Source: Planctomycetota bacterium (lineage in GTDB: Bacteria; Planctomycetota; Phycisphaerae; Phycisphaerales; UBA1924). Taken from it: a stretch of DNA of 6,051 nt. The stretch lies in contig JAEYVB010000302.1 of assembly GCA_023429345.1 (NCBI GenBank), forward strand, positions 1 to 6,051, read 5' to 3'. The notes below the pieces were generated by a model. The model saw only the letters and a list, made by a program, of their open reading frames with translations. It did no database searches and was not told the origin of the DNA. The translations under genes were made by a program, and so were the position numbers. Below, in pieces: positions 1 to 4,795 of the stretch; positions within the stretch are counted from its first letter, which is position 1; each line of letters starts with the position of its first letter.

Positions 1-120
1 CAGAGTGGGGAGGAGAAGGGGCGAAACGGGCCGGGTAGGCCCCGGTGAGGGGTCATTTACGGTCGGTTCACTGGGTTTTCAGTCGTCCGAAGCAAAGTCC
101 CTGTGTTCGTTGGAGTTGCC
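1..120. other. 5' intergenic stretch, no gene supported
   Basis: No coding region can be supported here. Frames 1 and 3 of the plus strand hit stops early, and the remaining open frame has no recognisable protein content. A short 5-bp inverted repeat (GGGCC/GGCCC, 28-42) is present but has no T-tract, so it is not called a terminator. The promoter of the downstream four-gene unit should lie here, but I could not find a convincing -35/-10 pair. Confidence 0.5.
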
Positions 121-726
121 ATGTACGCGATTGAGCTCGAAAACCCGGACGCGATAACGCTGGTTGTCAGCGATGTCGATCGCAGCCGACGCTTCTACCA
201 GGACCTCCTGGGGCTGACGGCAGGGTCCGATACGGCGGCCGGCTCGGTGCTGGGCGGCTTGAACTCCGGCAGCTCGGACCTTCGTCTCGAGCTGCGCAAA
301 CAAGCCCGCGGAGAGTTGGTAACCAGCTCCATGTGGCTTAGCGTCGAGGTGGATTCCGTCGGCGATGTCCTCGACCTGTACTTGCTCGCCATCATCCTGG
401 GGTCCAAAGCGACCCTGCCGCGCAAGCGGAGCGATCGTTGGAACACCGTGGTGACGGATCCCGATGGGCACCGAATTTCCATCTGGACGCATGTGCCCGC
501 GGATACGCCGGGACGCGACGCCGGTGCGGACGTCCAAGGGCGGCAACCGCTCAGCCCGGACAGCGGGTTGTCGTGCCGATGGGGGGCGGACGCCGCACGG
601 AGCCCGCGTGGTGCGGGCGACACCTTTGAAGACCGAGCCGCCTGGGTCTCCGGCCGCGGCGCCGGGGAGGCGGACTCAGAGAGACTGAACCCGTCCGCCG
701 GGCGTGATATCACGCCGGCGAACTGA
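121..726 (+). CDS. VOC-superfamily (glyoxalase/bleomycin-resistance fold) protein with long C-terminal tail
   Basis: A 201-residue protein whose first ~128 residues match the VOC fold. The opening motif is AITLVVSDVDRSRRFYQDLLGL (residues 11-32), the middle strand is WLSVEVDSV (72-80), and the closing motif is VVTDPDGHRISIW (110-122), matching the family's 'DPDG' signature. VOC proteins include glyoxalases, ring-cleaving dioxygenases and drug-binding resistance proteins. The substrate cannot be told here. The usual metal-ligand positions appear to be A11, W72 and S120 rather than His/His/Glu, so a metal-dependent enzyme is unlikely. Residues ~129-201 are rich in Gly, Ala, Arg, Asp and Ser, resemble no domain and are probably disordered. 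ATG 121 is preferred over the in-frame GTG at 103 because GGAG at 112-115 sits five bases upstream and the conserved fold starts soon after. It is the first gene of a likely operon. Its stop (TGA 724-726) abuts the Shine-Dalgarno site of the next gene. Confidence 0.85.
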   Translation: MYAIELENPDAITLVVSDVDRSRRFYQDLLGLTAGSDTAAGSVLGGLNSGSSDLRLELRKQARGELVTSSMWLSVEVDSVGDVLDLYLLAIILGSKATLPRKRSDRWNTVVTDPDGHRISIWTHVPADTPGRDAGADVQGRQPLSPDSGLSCRWGADAARSPRGAGDTFEDRAAWVSGRGAGEADSERLNPSAGRDITPAN

Positions 727-731
727 AGGAG
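726..731 (+). promoter_or_regulatory. Shine-Dalgarno site of the DUF1328 gene
   Basis: AAGGAG lies six bases before ATG 738 and shares its first A with the stop codon of the VOC gene. Ribosomes finishing the upstream gene would therefore end on this site, which suggests translational coupling. It also supports the start chosen for the 58-codon gene. Confidence 0.85.
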
Positions 732-737
732 TGCATC

Positions 738-914
738 ATGCTTTACTGGGCCCTTGTCTTTCTCGTGATCGCGATCGTGGCGGCGGTCTTCGGTTTCGGC
801 GGGGTCGCCGGGACCGCGGCGGCGATCGCCAAAATCCTGTTCTTCCTGTTCCTCGTGCTGTTCCTCGTCTCGCTGGTGATGGGGCTGGGCCGGCGCGGCG
901 CCACCCACCTCTGA
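738..914 (+). CDS. DUF1328 (YtjA-type) small inner-membrane protein
   Basis: A 58-residue protein beginning MLYWALVFLVIAIVAAVFGF and ending GRRGATHL. It is nearly all hydrophobic, with two predicted membrane helices (about residues 4-20 and 29-50) separated by a Gly/Ala-rich turn (GFGGVAGTAAAIAKI). Length and sequence fit the DUF1328 family closely: the MLYWALVFLVIA opening and the AKILFFLFLVLFLVSLV second helix are characteristic. The molecular function of the family is unknown. It is common in proteobacteria and other groups, often near general-stress genes. It lies 11 bases after the VOC gene and 43 bases before the ferritin-like gene, consistent with one mRNA. Confidence 0.95.
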   Translation: MLYWALVFLVIAIVAAVFGFGGVAGTAAAIAKILFFLFLVLFLVSLVMGLGRRGATHL

Positions 915-957
915 CCGGCCCGTGGCAGCGCGATCACACCAAACGGAGAAGGCCGAC

Positions 958-1449
958 GTGAAACTCAACAGCCTCAAAGACTTGTACCTCGAAGAACTCA
1001 AGGACCTCTACAGCGCGGAGAAGCAGCTGACGCGGGCCCTGCCGAAGATGGCCAAGCAGGCCGAATCGGAGGAACTGGCCGGCGCTTTCGAGCAGCACCT
1101 GGAGGAAACCAAGGGGCACATCGAGCGCCTGGAGATGGTGTTCCGGGGCCTCAACGCGAGCCCCGGGGGCCACAAGTGCGAGGCGATGGCCGGCATCATC
1201 AAGGAGGCCGAGCATGTGCTCGGATCGGACGCGGACCCCGAGGTTCGGGACGCCGCCATGATCGCGCAGGCGCAGCGCGTCGAGCACTACGAGATCGCGG
1301 GGTACGGGTGCGCTCGGACCTACGCCAAACTGCTCGGACGCGAGGGTGATGTGACACTCCTCCAGGAGACGCTCGACGAGGAGGGACGGACGGATAAGAA
1401 GCTCACCAAGCTTGCCGAGCGGGTGATCAACCAGCGTGCCCTGACGTGA
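958..1449 (+). CDS. DUF892 / YciF-type ferritin-like protein
   Basis: A 163-residue, all-helical, highly charged protein of the DUF892 family (YciE/YciF), at about the family's usual length. It opens with LKDLYLEELKDLYSAEKQL, the family hallmark. Further motifs are EQHLEETKGHIERLE (45-59), AQRVEHYEIAGYG (105-117) and ETLDEEGRTDKKL (137-149). Together they form a four-helix ferritin-like bundle. Candidate di-metal ligands are E21, E50, H54, E109 and E141/E142, assigned by family pattern only. YciF-type proteins are linked to stress responses, but their reaction is not established. GTG 958 is preferred as start because GGAGAAGG (945-952) precedes it properly and the family motif starts at residue 3. 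An upstream in-frame GTG at 922 would add 12 residues of no family character. It is cytosolic, with no signal peptide. Confidence 0.95.
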   Translation: MKLNSLKDLYLEELKDLYSAEKQLTRALPKMAKQAESEELAGAFEQHLEETKGHIERLEMVFRGLNASPGGHKCEAMAGIIKEAEHVLGSDADPEVRDAAMIAQAQRVEHYEIAGYGCARTYAKLLGREGDVTLLQETLDEEGRTDKKLTKLAERVINQRALT

Positions 1450-1480
1450 ACGTCGGGGGGAGATCGCGGCGGCGACACTG

Positions 1481-1485
1481 AGGAG
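1481..1485 (+). promoter_or_regulatory. Shine-Dalgarno site of the lipoprotein gene
   Basis: AGGAG is seven bases upstream of ATG 1493. It fixes the start so that the predicted protein begins with a lipoprotein signal peptide. Confidence 0.8.
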
Positions 1486-1492
1486 ACGAACG

Positions 1493-1864
1493 ATGAGAAG
1501 CTTTGGATTCATTTCATGCGTGGTCGCGGCCGTGGCGCTGCAGGCCTGTGCGCCGGATTCCGCTTCCCGCGAAGCGGCGTTCGGGGAGGACGCCCGCATC
1601 GGGCTCAAACTCGAGCCGAGCTCGAAGTCCATGGTCGTGGGAGAGGTGATCACCATCATGGCCAAGACCGAGAACCTGCTCGGACGCGATGCCGAGATCG
1701 AGTGGTACGCGCCCGGCGGGGAGGTGCAAACCGAGGAGAGCGGCAGCATCGCCCGCGTCCACTTCAATGAGCCGGGGACCTACACCGTCTCTGCGCGGCT
1801 CTTCGAGAACGGGCGGCAGATCGTCCGAGACGCCGTGACCATCAACGTGCGGCCGCTCCGCTGA
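1493..1864 (+). CDS. Small putative lipoprotein with PKD/Ig-like domain
   Basis: A 123-residue exported protein. The N-terminus (MRSFGFISCVVAAVALQAC) has a short basic start, a hydrophobic core and a lipobox-like LQAC ending at Cys19, so signal peptidase II cleavage and lipid anchoring are likely. Gln at -2 is less common than Ser/Ala/Thr. Residues ~36-121 form one beta-sandwich domain of PKD/bacterial-Ig type: a 'SMVVGEVITIMAKTEN' strand pair, an 'AEIEWYAPGGEV' core with the typical buried Trp, and 'FNEPGTYTVSARL', a classic PKD-like ending. It should act in the periplasm or outer envelope as a binding or structural module, with no catalytic motif visible. It is the last gene of the 121-1864 unit and is followed by hairpins and a terminator. 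The precise role is unknown. Confidence 0.85.
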   Translation: MRSFGFISCVVAAVALQACAPDSASREAAFGEDARIGLKLEPSSKSMVVGEVITIMAKTENLLGRDAEIEWYAPGGEVQTEESGSIARVHFNEPGTYTVSARLFENGRQIVRDAVTINVRPLR

Positions 1865-1878
1865 CGGCGGAAGCATTC

Positions 1879-1899
1879 GGGGCCTCGCCGAGGGGGCCC
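1879..1899 (+). other. Weak GC-rich hairpin just after the lipoprotein gene
   Basis: GGGGCCTC and GAGGGGGCCC can pair around a 3-base GCC loop with a 3-G bulge. There is no T-tract. It could protect the mRNA 3' end or be chance pairing in GC-rich DNA. Confidence 0.25.
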
Positions 1900-1913
1900 A
1901 CACCAGAGGGGTA

Positions 1914-1936
1914 GTCGCGCCCGCTCAGGGCGCGAT
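1914..1936 (+). other. Perfect 8-bp hairpin between lipoprotein gene and terminator
   Basis: TCGCGCCC (1915-1922) and GGGCGCGA (1928-1935) are perfect inverted repeats around a 5-base GCTCA loop, extendable by one G-T pair. No T-tract follows, so alone it is not an intrinsic terminator. It stands directly before one and may stabilise the operon mRNA or assist termination. Confidence 0.5.
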
Positions 1937-1943
1937 CACGGGG

Positions 1944-1978
1944 AGGAGGCGGTGCGAGAAATCGCGCTGCCTCCTTTT
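1944..1978 (+). terminator. Intrinsic terminator of the four-gene unit
   Basis: The arm GGAGGCGGTGCGA (1945-1957) pairs with TCGCGCTGCCTCC (1962-1974) along 13 bp with two G-U wobbles. A1944-T1975 adds a 14th pair. The loop is GAAA, a stable tetraloop type, and TTTT (1975-1978) follows. This is a textbook Rho-independent terminator on the plus strand. It ends the 121-1864 unit and separates it from the tRNA gene. Confidence 0.85.
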
Positions 1979-2030
1979 CCATGGGCGGCAGGCCGCGGCC
2001 GTCGGTTCTGGAAACCGCCTGCGGGGCGCC

Positions 2031-2036
2031 TATCCT
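2031..2036 (+). promoter_or_regulatory. Tentative -10 element for the tRNA-Pro gene
   Basis: TATCCT ends 12 bases before the mature tRNA 5' end, a sensible place for a -10 box giving a very short leader. No good -35 match is seen at the usual distance (TTCTGG at 2006-2011 is a poor match at 19-bp spacing). A separate promoter is expected because a terminator lies just upstream. Confidence 0.2.
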
Positions 2037-2048
2037 TGGGGCTCAATC

Positions 2049-2123
2049 CGGGGTGTAGCGCAGCTTGGTTAGCGCGTTTGACTGGGGGTCAAAAGGTCGG
2101 CGGTTCGAATCCGCCCACCCCGA
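2049..2123 (+). tRNA. tRNA-Pro, anticodon GGG
   Basis: A complete 75-base cloverleaf. The acceptor stem CGGGGTG (2049-2055) pairs perfectly with CACCCCG (2116-2122). The D stem is GCGC/GCGC around AGCTTGGTTA, and the anticodon stem is TTTGA/TCAAA around CTGGGGG. The variable loop is AGGTC, and the T stem GGCGG/CCGCC encloses TTCGAAT. The anticodon is GGG (2084-2086) with G37 next to it, as expected for proline tRNAs. The discriminator base is A2123. The bases after it are TTC, so CCA is not encoded and must be added by the nucleotidyltransferase. It reads CCC and CCU proline codons. It sits alone between two terminators. Confidence 0.98.
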
Positions 2124-2127
2124 TTCG

Positions 2128-2160
2128 GGGCCCGTGTCCAGACGCGGGCCCTCTTTCTTT
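2128..2160 (+). terminator. Intrinsic terminator of tRNA-Pro
   Basis: GGGCCCGTG (2128-2136) pairs with CGCGGGCCC (2143-2151) over 9 bp with one G-U wobble, around the loop TCCAGA. The T-rich run TCTTTCTTT (2152-2160) follows. It begins four bases after the tRNA 3' end, so it terminates the tRNA transcript and insulates the kinase gene from it. Confidence 0.88.
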
Positions 2161-2192
2161 AATCCAAGCCTCCCACCCGGCGTGCCGCCCGC

Positions 2193-2198
2193 TAATCT
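2193..2198 (+). promoter_or_regulatory. Possible -10 element immediately before the kinase start codon
   Basis: TAATCT (TANNNT form) ends six bases before ATG 2205. The expected transcription start would then fall at or near the start codon, giving a leaderless mRNA. No Shine-Dalgarno sequence is seen in 2180-2204, which fits. No clear -35 box is visible, so this remains tentative. Confidence 0.3.
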
Positions 2199-2204
2199 AC
2201 GCTG

Positions 2205-4769
2205 ATGCCGGGGCGGGTGCCTTTCAAGGGGCGGACGGTCGCACGACGGGTGGCCCCGGTGGTGGTGCTGGTTGCTTCGCTGCTGGCGACCGCCGCCACA
2301 ACTTCCTACGTGCGGCGGACCGCGCGCGCCGAGGACCGGGCGCGTTTCCGAGAGGCGGTCGCCGGCACCACCGCGGCCGTCCAGCGCCGTGTGGATGCGT
2401 ACATTGCGCTGCTGAGGGCGACGGCGGGCATGCTCGCGTTCCCCGACAATGTAACGCCGGAGGAGTTCCGTGCCTTCGTTGGCCGATTACGTTTGCGCGA
2501 CACGTACCCGGGGACGCTCGGGATCGGTTTTGCCGCCCGTGTCGAGCCCCATGAGCGTGAAGGGTTCGAGGCCGAGACCGCGCGGCAGTGGGGCGGCGAG
2601 TTTCGGGTCTGGCCCCGCTCCGAGGAGATCATGTACCCGATCAAATACCTGGAGCCGCTCGACGAGCGCAACCGCAGGGCCATCGGCTTCGACATGGCGA
2701 GCGACCCCGTCCGACGCGCGGCGATGGACCGGGCCAGGGATTCTGGCTCGACGACGGCGAGCGGACGTGTGACGCTGGTGCAGGAGACCGGCGTGGACTC
2801 GCAGCCGGGATTTCTGATCTACGTCCCGATCTACAGCGGGCACAGCGTGCCGGAGTCACTCCAAGAGCGGCGAGAAAGCATCATCGGCTTCGCGTACGCA
2901 CCGCTGCGCATCGGCGACCTGCTCAACGCCCTCTACGACGATCCCGATCCCGACGTCGCCTTCCGGGTATTTGACGGCGACACCGTGCCGTCGGCCGAGA
3001 CGTTCCTGTTCGCGTCCGACCCTGTCGTGGGCCCCATCCCGGAATCCGACCTCGGGCACACGGCGACCGTCCCTGTAGCCGGGCAAGTCTGGACCTTCAC
3101 GTTCGCTCCCCGGGCGGCCTTTCTGCGCGTCTCGGACCTGCGGCTGGTGCCCTACGTGGCCGGCTCGGGGGTGGTCTTGAGCCTGATGTTCTTCGGCATC
3201 ACCGTGGCGCTCTCCCGGGCGCTCGGGGCGGAGCAGCGGAGTGCCGAGGCGCTGGCCGTCTCGAGCGACCAGCTGCGGGATGTGGCGGAGCGGTTCCGGG
3301 TTGCGCTCAAGAACGCGCCGATCGTGGTCTACAACGCCGACCTGGACCTGCGCTACACGTGGATCGTGAATGCGCCGCCCGGCTTCGAGCCCGATCGCGT
3401 CCTGGGGAAGCGGGACGACGAGGTCCTTCCCCCGGGCGATGCCGCGGAACTGATCGAGCTGAAGTCGCGGGTGCTGCGCACCGGGATCGGCGTCCGTCGG
3501 GAGATCCTGCTCCCGCTGAGGGGCGAGCCCCGCTATTACGACCTGACCATCGAGCCGCTGCGGAACGGGCAGGGTGTGATGCACGGGCTCACCGTCGCGG
3601 CGATCGACGTGACCAGCCTCCGGAGGGCGTACGAGCAGTTCCGCCTCGCCTCGCTCGCGGTGAGGAGCCTCCTGTACGACTGGAGCCTGGACAGCGGGCG
3701 CATCTCCTGGAGCGAGGGGCTCAGGGATGTGCTGGGGTTCTTCCCCGAGGAGGCGGGGGACACGCACGGGTGGTGGTCGCAGCGCCTCCATCCCGAGGAT
3801 GCGGAGATGTACCAGCAGGAACTCGGTGAGGCGACGGAACGCGGAGATCGCTTCGTGCTCGAGTACCGCGTCCGGCACCGCGACGGGCACTGGGTGGATG
3901 TGCTCGATTCGGGGCTGATCGTGCGCAACGAGGAGGGCCGCGCGGTCCGCATCGTCGGCAACACCATGAACATCTCCGACCGGAAGGCCGCGGCCAGGGC
4001 GCTGGCGAGGCACGCGCAGGAACTGGCCCGGTCCAACGCGGACCTCCAGGATTTCGCGTACATCGCCTCGCACGACCTGAAAGAGCCGCTCCGGGGGATC
4101 GCGAACTACGCGCGCTTCCTGGAGGAGGACCAGGGACCCCAGCTCGGCCCCGAGGGCCGCGAGCGCGTGGAAACGATCCGGCGGCTCTCGCAGCACCTGT
4201 ACGGGCTCCTGGATTCGCTGCTCGAGTACTCACGGGTAGGGCGAACGGAGCTCGCGGTGGTGGAGATCGACGTCGCAGAGATCGTCGATGATGTGGTCAG
4301 CGGGCTCGAGCCGTGGCTCGAGCAGGAGGGTGGGTCGGTGCGGGTGGTGGGGGACCTTCCGCGGATACGCGCCGACCGCGTGCGCCTGGGCCAGGTGTTC
4401 TCCAACCTGATCACCAACGCCGTCAAATACAACACCTCCACCCCCAGGCTGGTCGAGATCGGGGCGGTCGAGGGCGAAGACCCCCCCGTGATGTTTGTCC
4501 GCGACAACGGTATCGGGATCCCGGAGCGGCACCGCGGCAAACTGTTCCACATGTTCAAGCGGTTGCACCCACGGACCCACTTCGGCGGCGGCACCGGCTC
4601 GGGCCTCGCCATCGTGAAGAAGATTGTCGAGCGCCACGGCGGCGCGATATGGCTCGAATCGGAGCCCGGCAAGGGCACAACCTTCTACTTCCGCCTGCAG
4701 CCGAGCGGCGACTCGCCGCCCGCCCCGCGGAGCGTTGTCACCGGGGCCGAACCATCGGGAGCACGCTGA
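2205..4769 (+). CDS. CHASE-PAS-PAS sensor histidine kinase
   Basis: An 854-residue membrane kinase. Order: TM1 (~16-35); periplasmic CHASE domain (~70-290) with family motifs TLGIGFAARVEPHERE (104-118), IGFDMASDPVRRAAMDRARDSG (160-181) and GFLIYVPIY (202-210); TM2 (~316-337); PAS (~362-472); a second, PAS_3-like PAS (~478-592) with WWSQRLHPED (523-532) and EYRVRHRDGHWVDV (553-566). A short helical linker leads to HisKA (~612-680) with phospho-acceptor H623 in ASHDLKEPLRG. The HATPase has N box NLITNAVKYN (734-743), G1 DNGIGIP (767-773), F box FHMFKRLH (781-788) and G2 GTGSGLAIV (796-804). All catalytic motifs are intact. CHASE domains sense small extracellular ligands (cytokinin-like molecules in plants); the ligand here is unknown. 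There is no receiver domain and no response regulator in the window, so it is an orphan as far as can be seen. ATG 2205 is kept because TM1 follows directly. GTG 2217 (Val5) is an alternative. No Shine-Dalgarno is seen. Confidence 0.96.
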   Translation: MPGRVPFKGRTVARRVAPVVVLVASLLATAATTSYVRRTARAEDRARFREAVAGTTAAVQRRVDAYIALLRATAGMLAFPDNVTPEEFRAFVGRLRLRDTYPGTLGIGFAARVEPHEREGFEAETARQWGGEFRVWPRSEEIMYPIKYLEPLDERNRRAIGFDMASDPVRRAAMDRARDSGSTTASGRVTLVQETGVDSQPGFLIYVPIYSGHSVPESLQERRESIIGFAYAPLRIGDLLNALYDDPDPDVAFRVFDGDTVPSAETFLFASDPVVGPIPESDLGHTATVPVAGQVWTFTFAPRAAFLRVSDLRLVPYVAGSGVVLSLMFFGITVALSRALGAEQRSAEALAVSSDQLRDVAERFRVALKNAPIVVYNADLDLRYTWIVNAPPGFEPDRVLGKRDDEVLPPGDAAELIELKSRVLRTGIGVRREILLPLRGEPRYYDLTIEPLRNGQGVMHGLTVAAIDVTSLRRAYEQFRLASLAVRSLLYDWSLDSGRISWSEGLRDVLGFFPEEAGDTHGWWSQRLHPEDAEMYQQELGEATERGDRFVLEYRVRHRDGHWVDVLDSGLIVRNEEGRAVRIVGNTMNISDRKAAARALARHAQELARSNADLQDFAYIASHDLKEPLRGIANYARFLEEDQGPQLGPEGRERVETIRRLSQHLYGLLDSLLEYSRVGRTELAVVEIDVAEIVDDVVSGLEPWLEQEGGSVRVVGDLPRIRADRVRLGQVFSNLITNAVKYNTSTPRLVEIGAVEGEDPPVMFVRDNGIGIPERHRGKLFHMFKRLHPRTHFGGGTGSGLAIVKKIVERHGGAIWLESEPGKGTTFYFRLQPSGDSPPAPRSVVTGAEPSGAR

Positions 4770-4795
4770 CCAGGCGCGGCCACCTACGGTTAGGC

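Noticed and set aside
28..42. GGGCC/GGCCC hairpin near the left edge as a terminator of an upstream gene
   Set aside because: Only five base pairs, no T-tract after it, and such pairings are expected by chance in GC-rich DNA.
1945..1949. GGAGG as a Shine-Dalgarno site for a small gene starting near GTG 1951
   Set aside because: It is the 5' arm of a 14-bp terminator stem followed by TTTT, which explains the sequence fully; the following frame has no protein character.
2003..2017. CGGTT/AACCG inverted repeat upstream of the tRNA as an operator
   Set aside because: Five-base arms around a five-base spacer, single occurrence, and no regulator gene nearby; not distinguishable from chance.
2049..2123. 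tRNA-Pro as an integration site for a mobile element
   Set aside because: No integrase gene, no repeated copy of the tRNA 3' end and no change in gene style is visible in the window.
1952..2554. Plus-strand open frame spanning the terminator, the tRNA and the kinase 5' end
   Set aside because: It runs straight through a perfect tRNA and two terminators and overlaps the TM1/CHASE coding region in another frame; no protein family resemblance.
2856..4196. Long minus-strand open frame (446 codons) opposite the kinase gene, and similar ones at 934-1767 and 195-1001
   Set aside because: They lie antisense to genes with strong domain evidence, their proteins are Arg/Pro/Gly-rich with no recognisable motif, and GC-rich codon bias commonly leaves such frames open.
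4313..4795. Upstream extension of the thiamine gene frame into the kinase gene
   Set aside because: The translated extension is low-complexity Arg/Gly-rich sequence from an off-frame reading of the HATPase region; the conserved ThiD2 domain begins right after GTG 4796.
4770..4795. TPP riboswitch in front of the thiamine gene
   Set aside because: The gap is only 26 bases, too short for a THI element, and no THI-box core is recognisable there.
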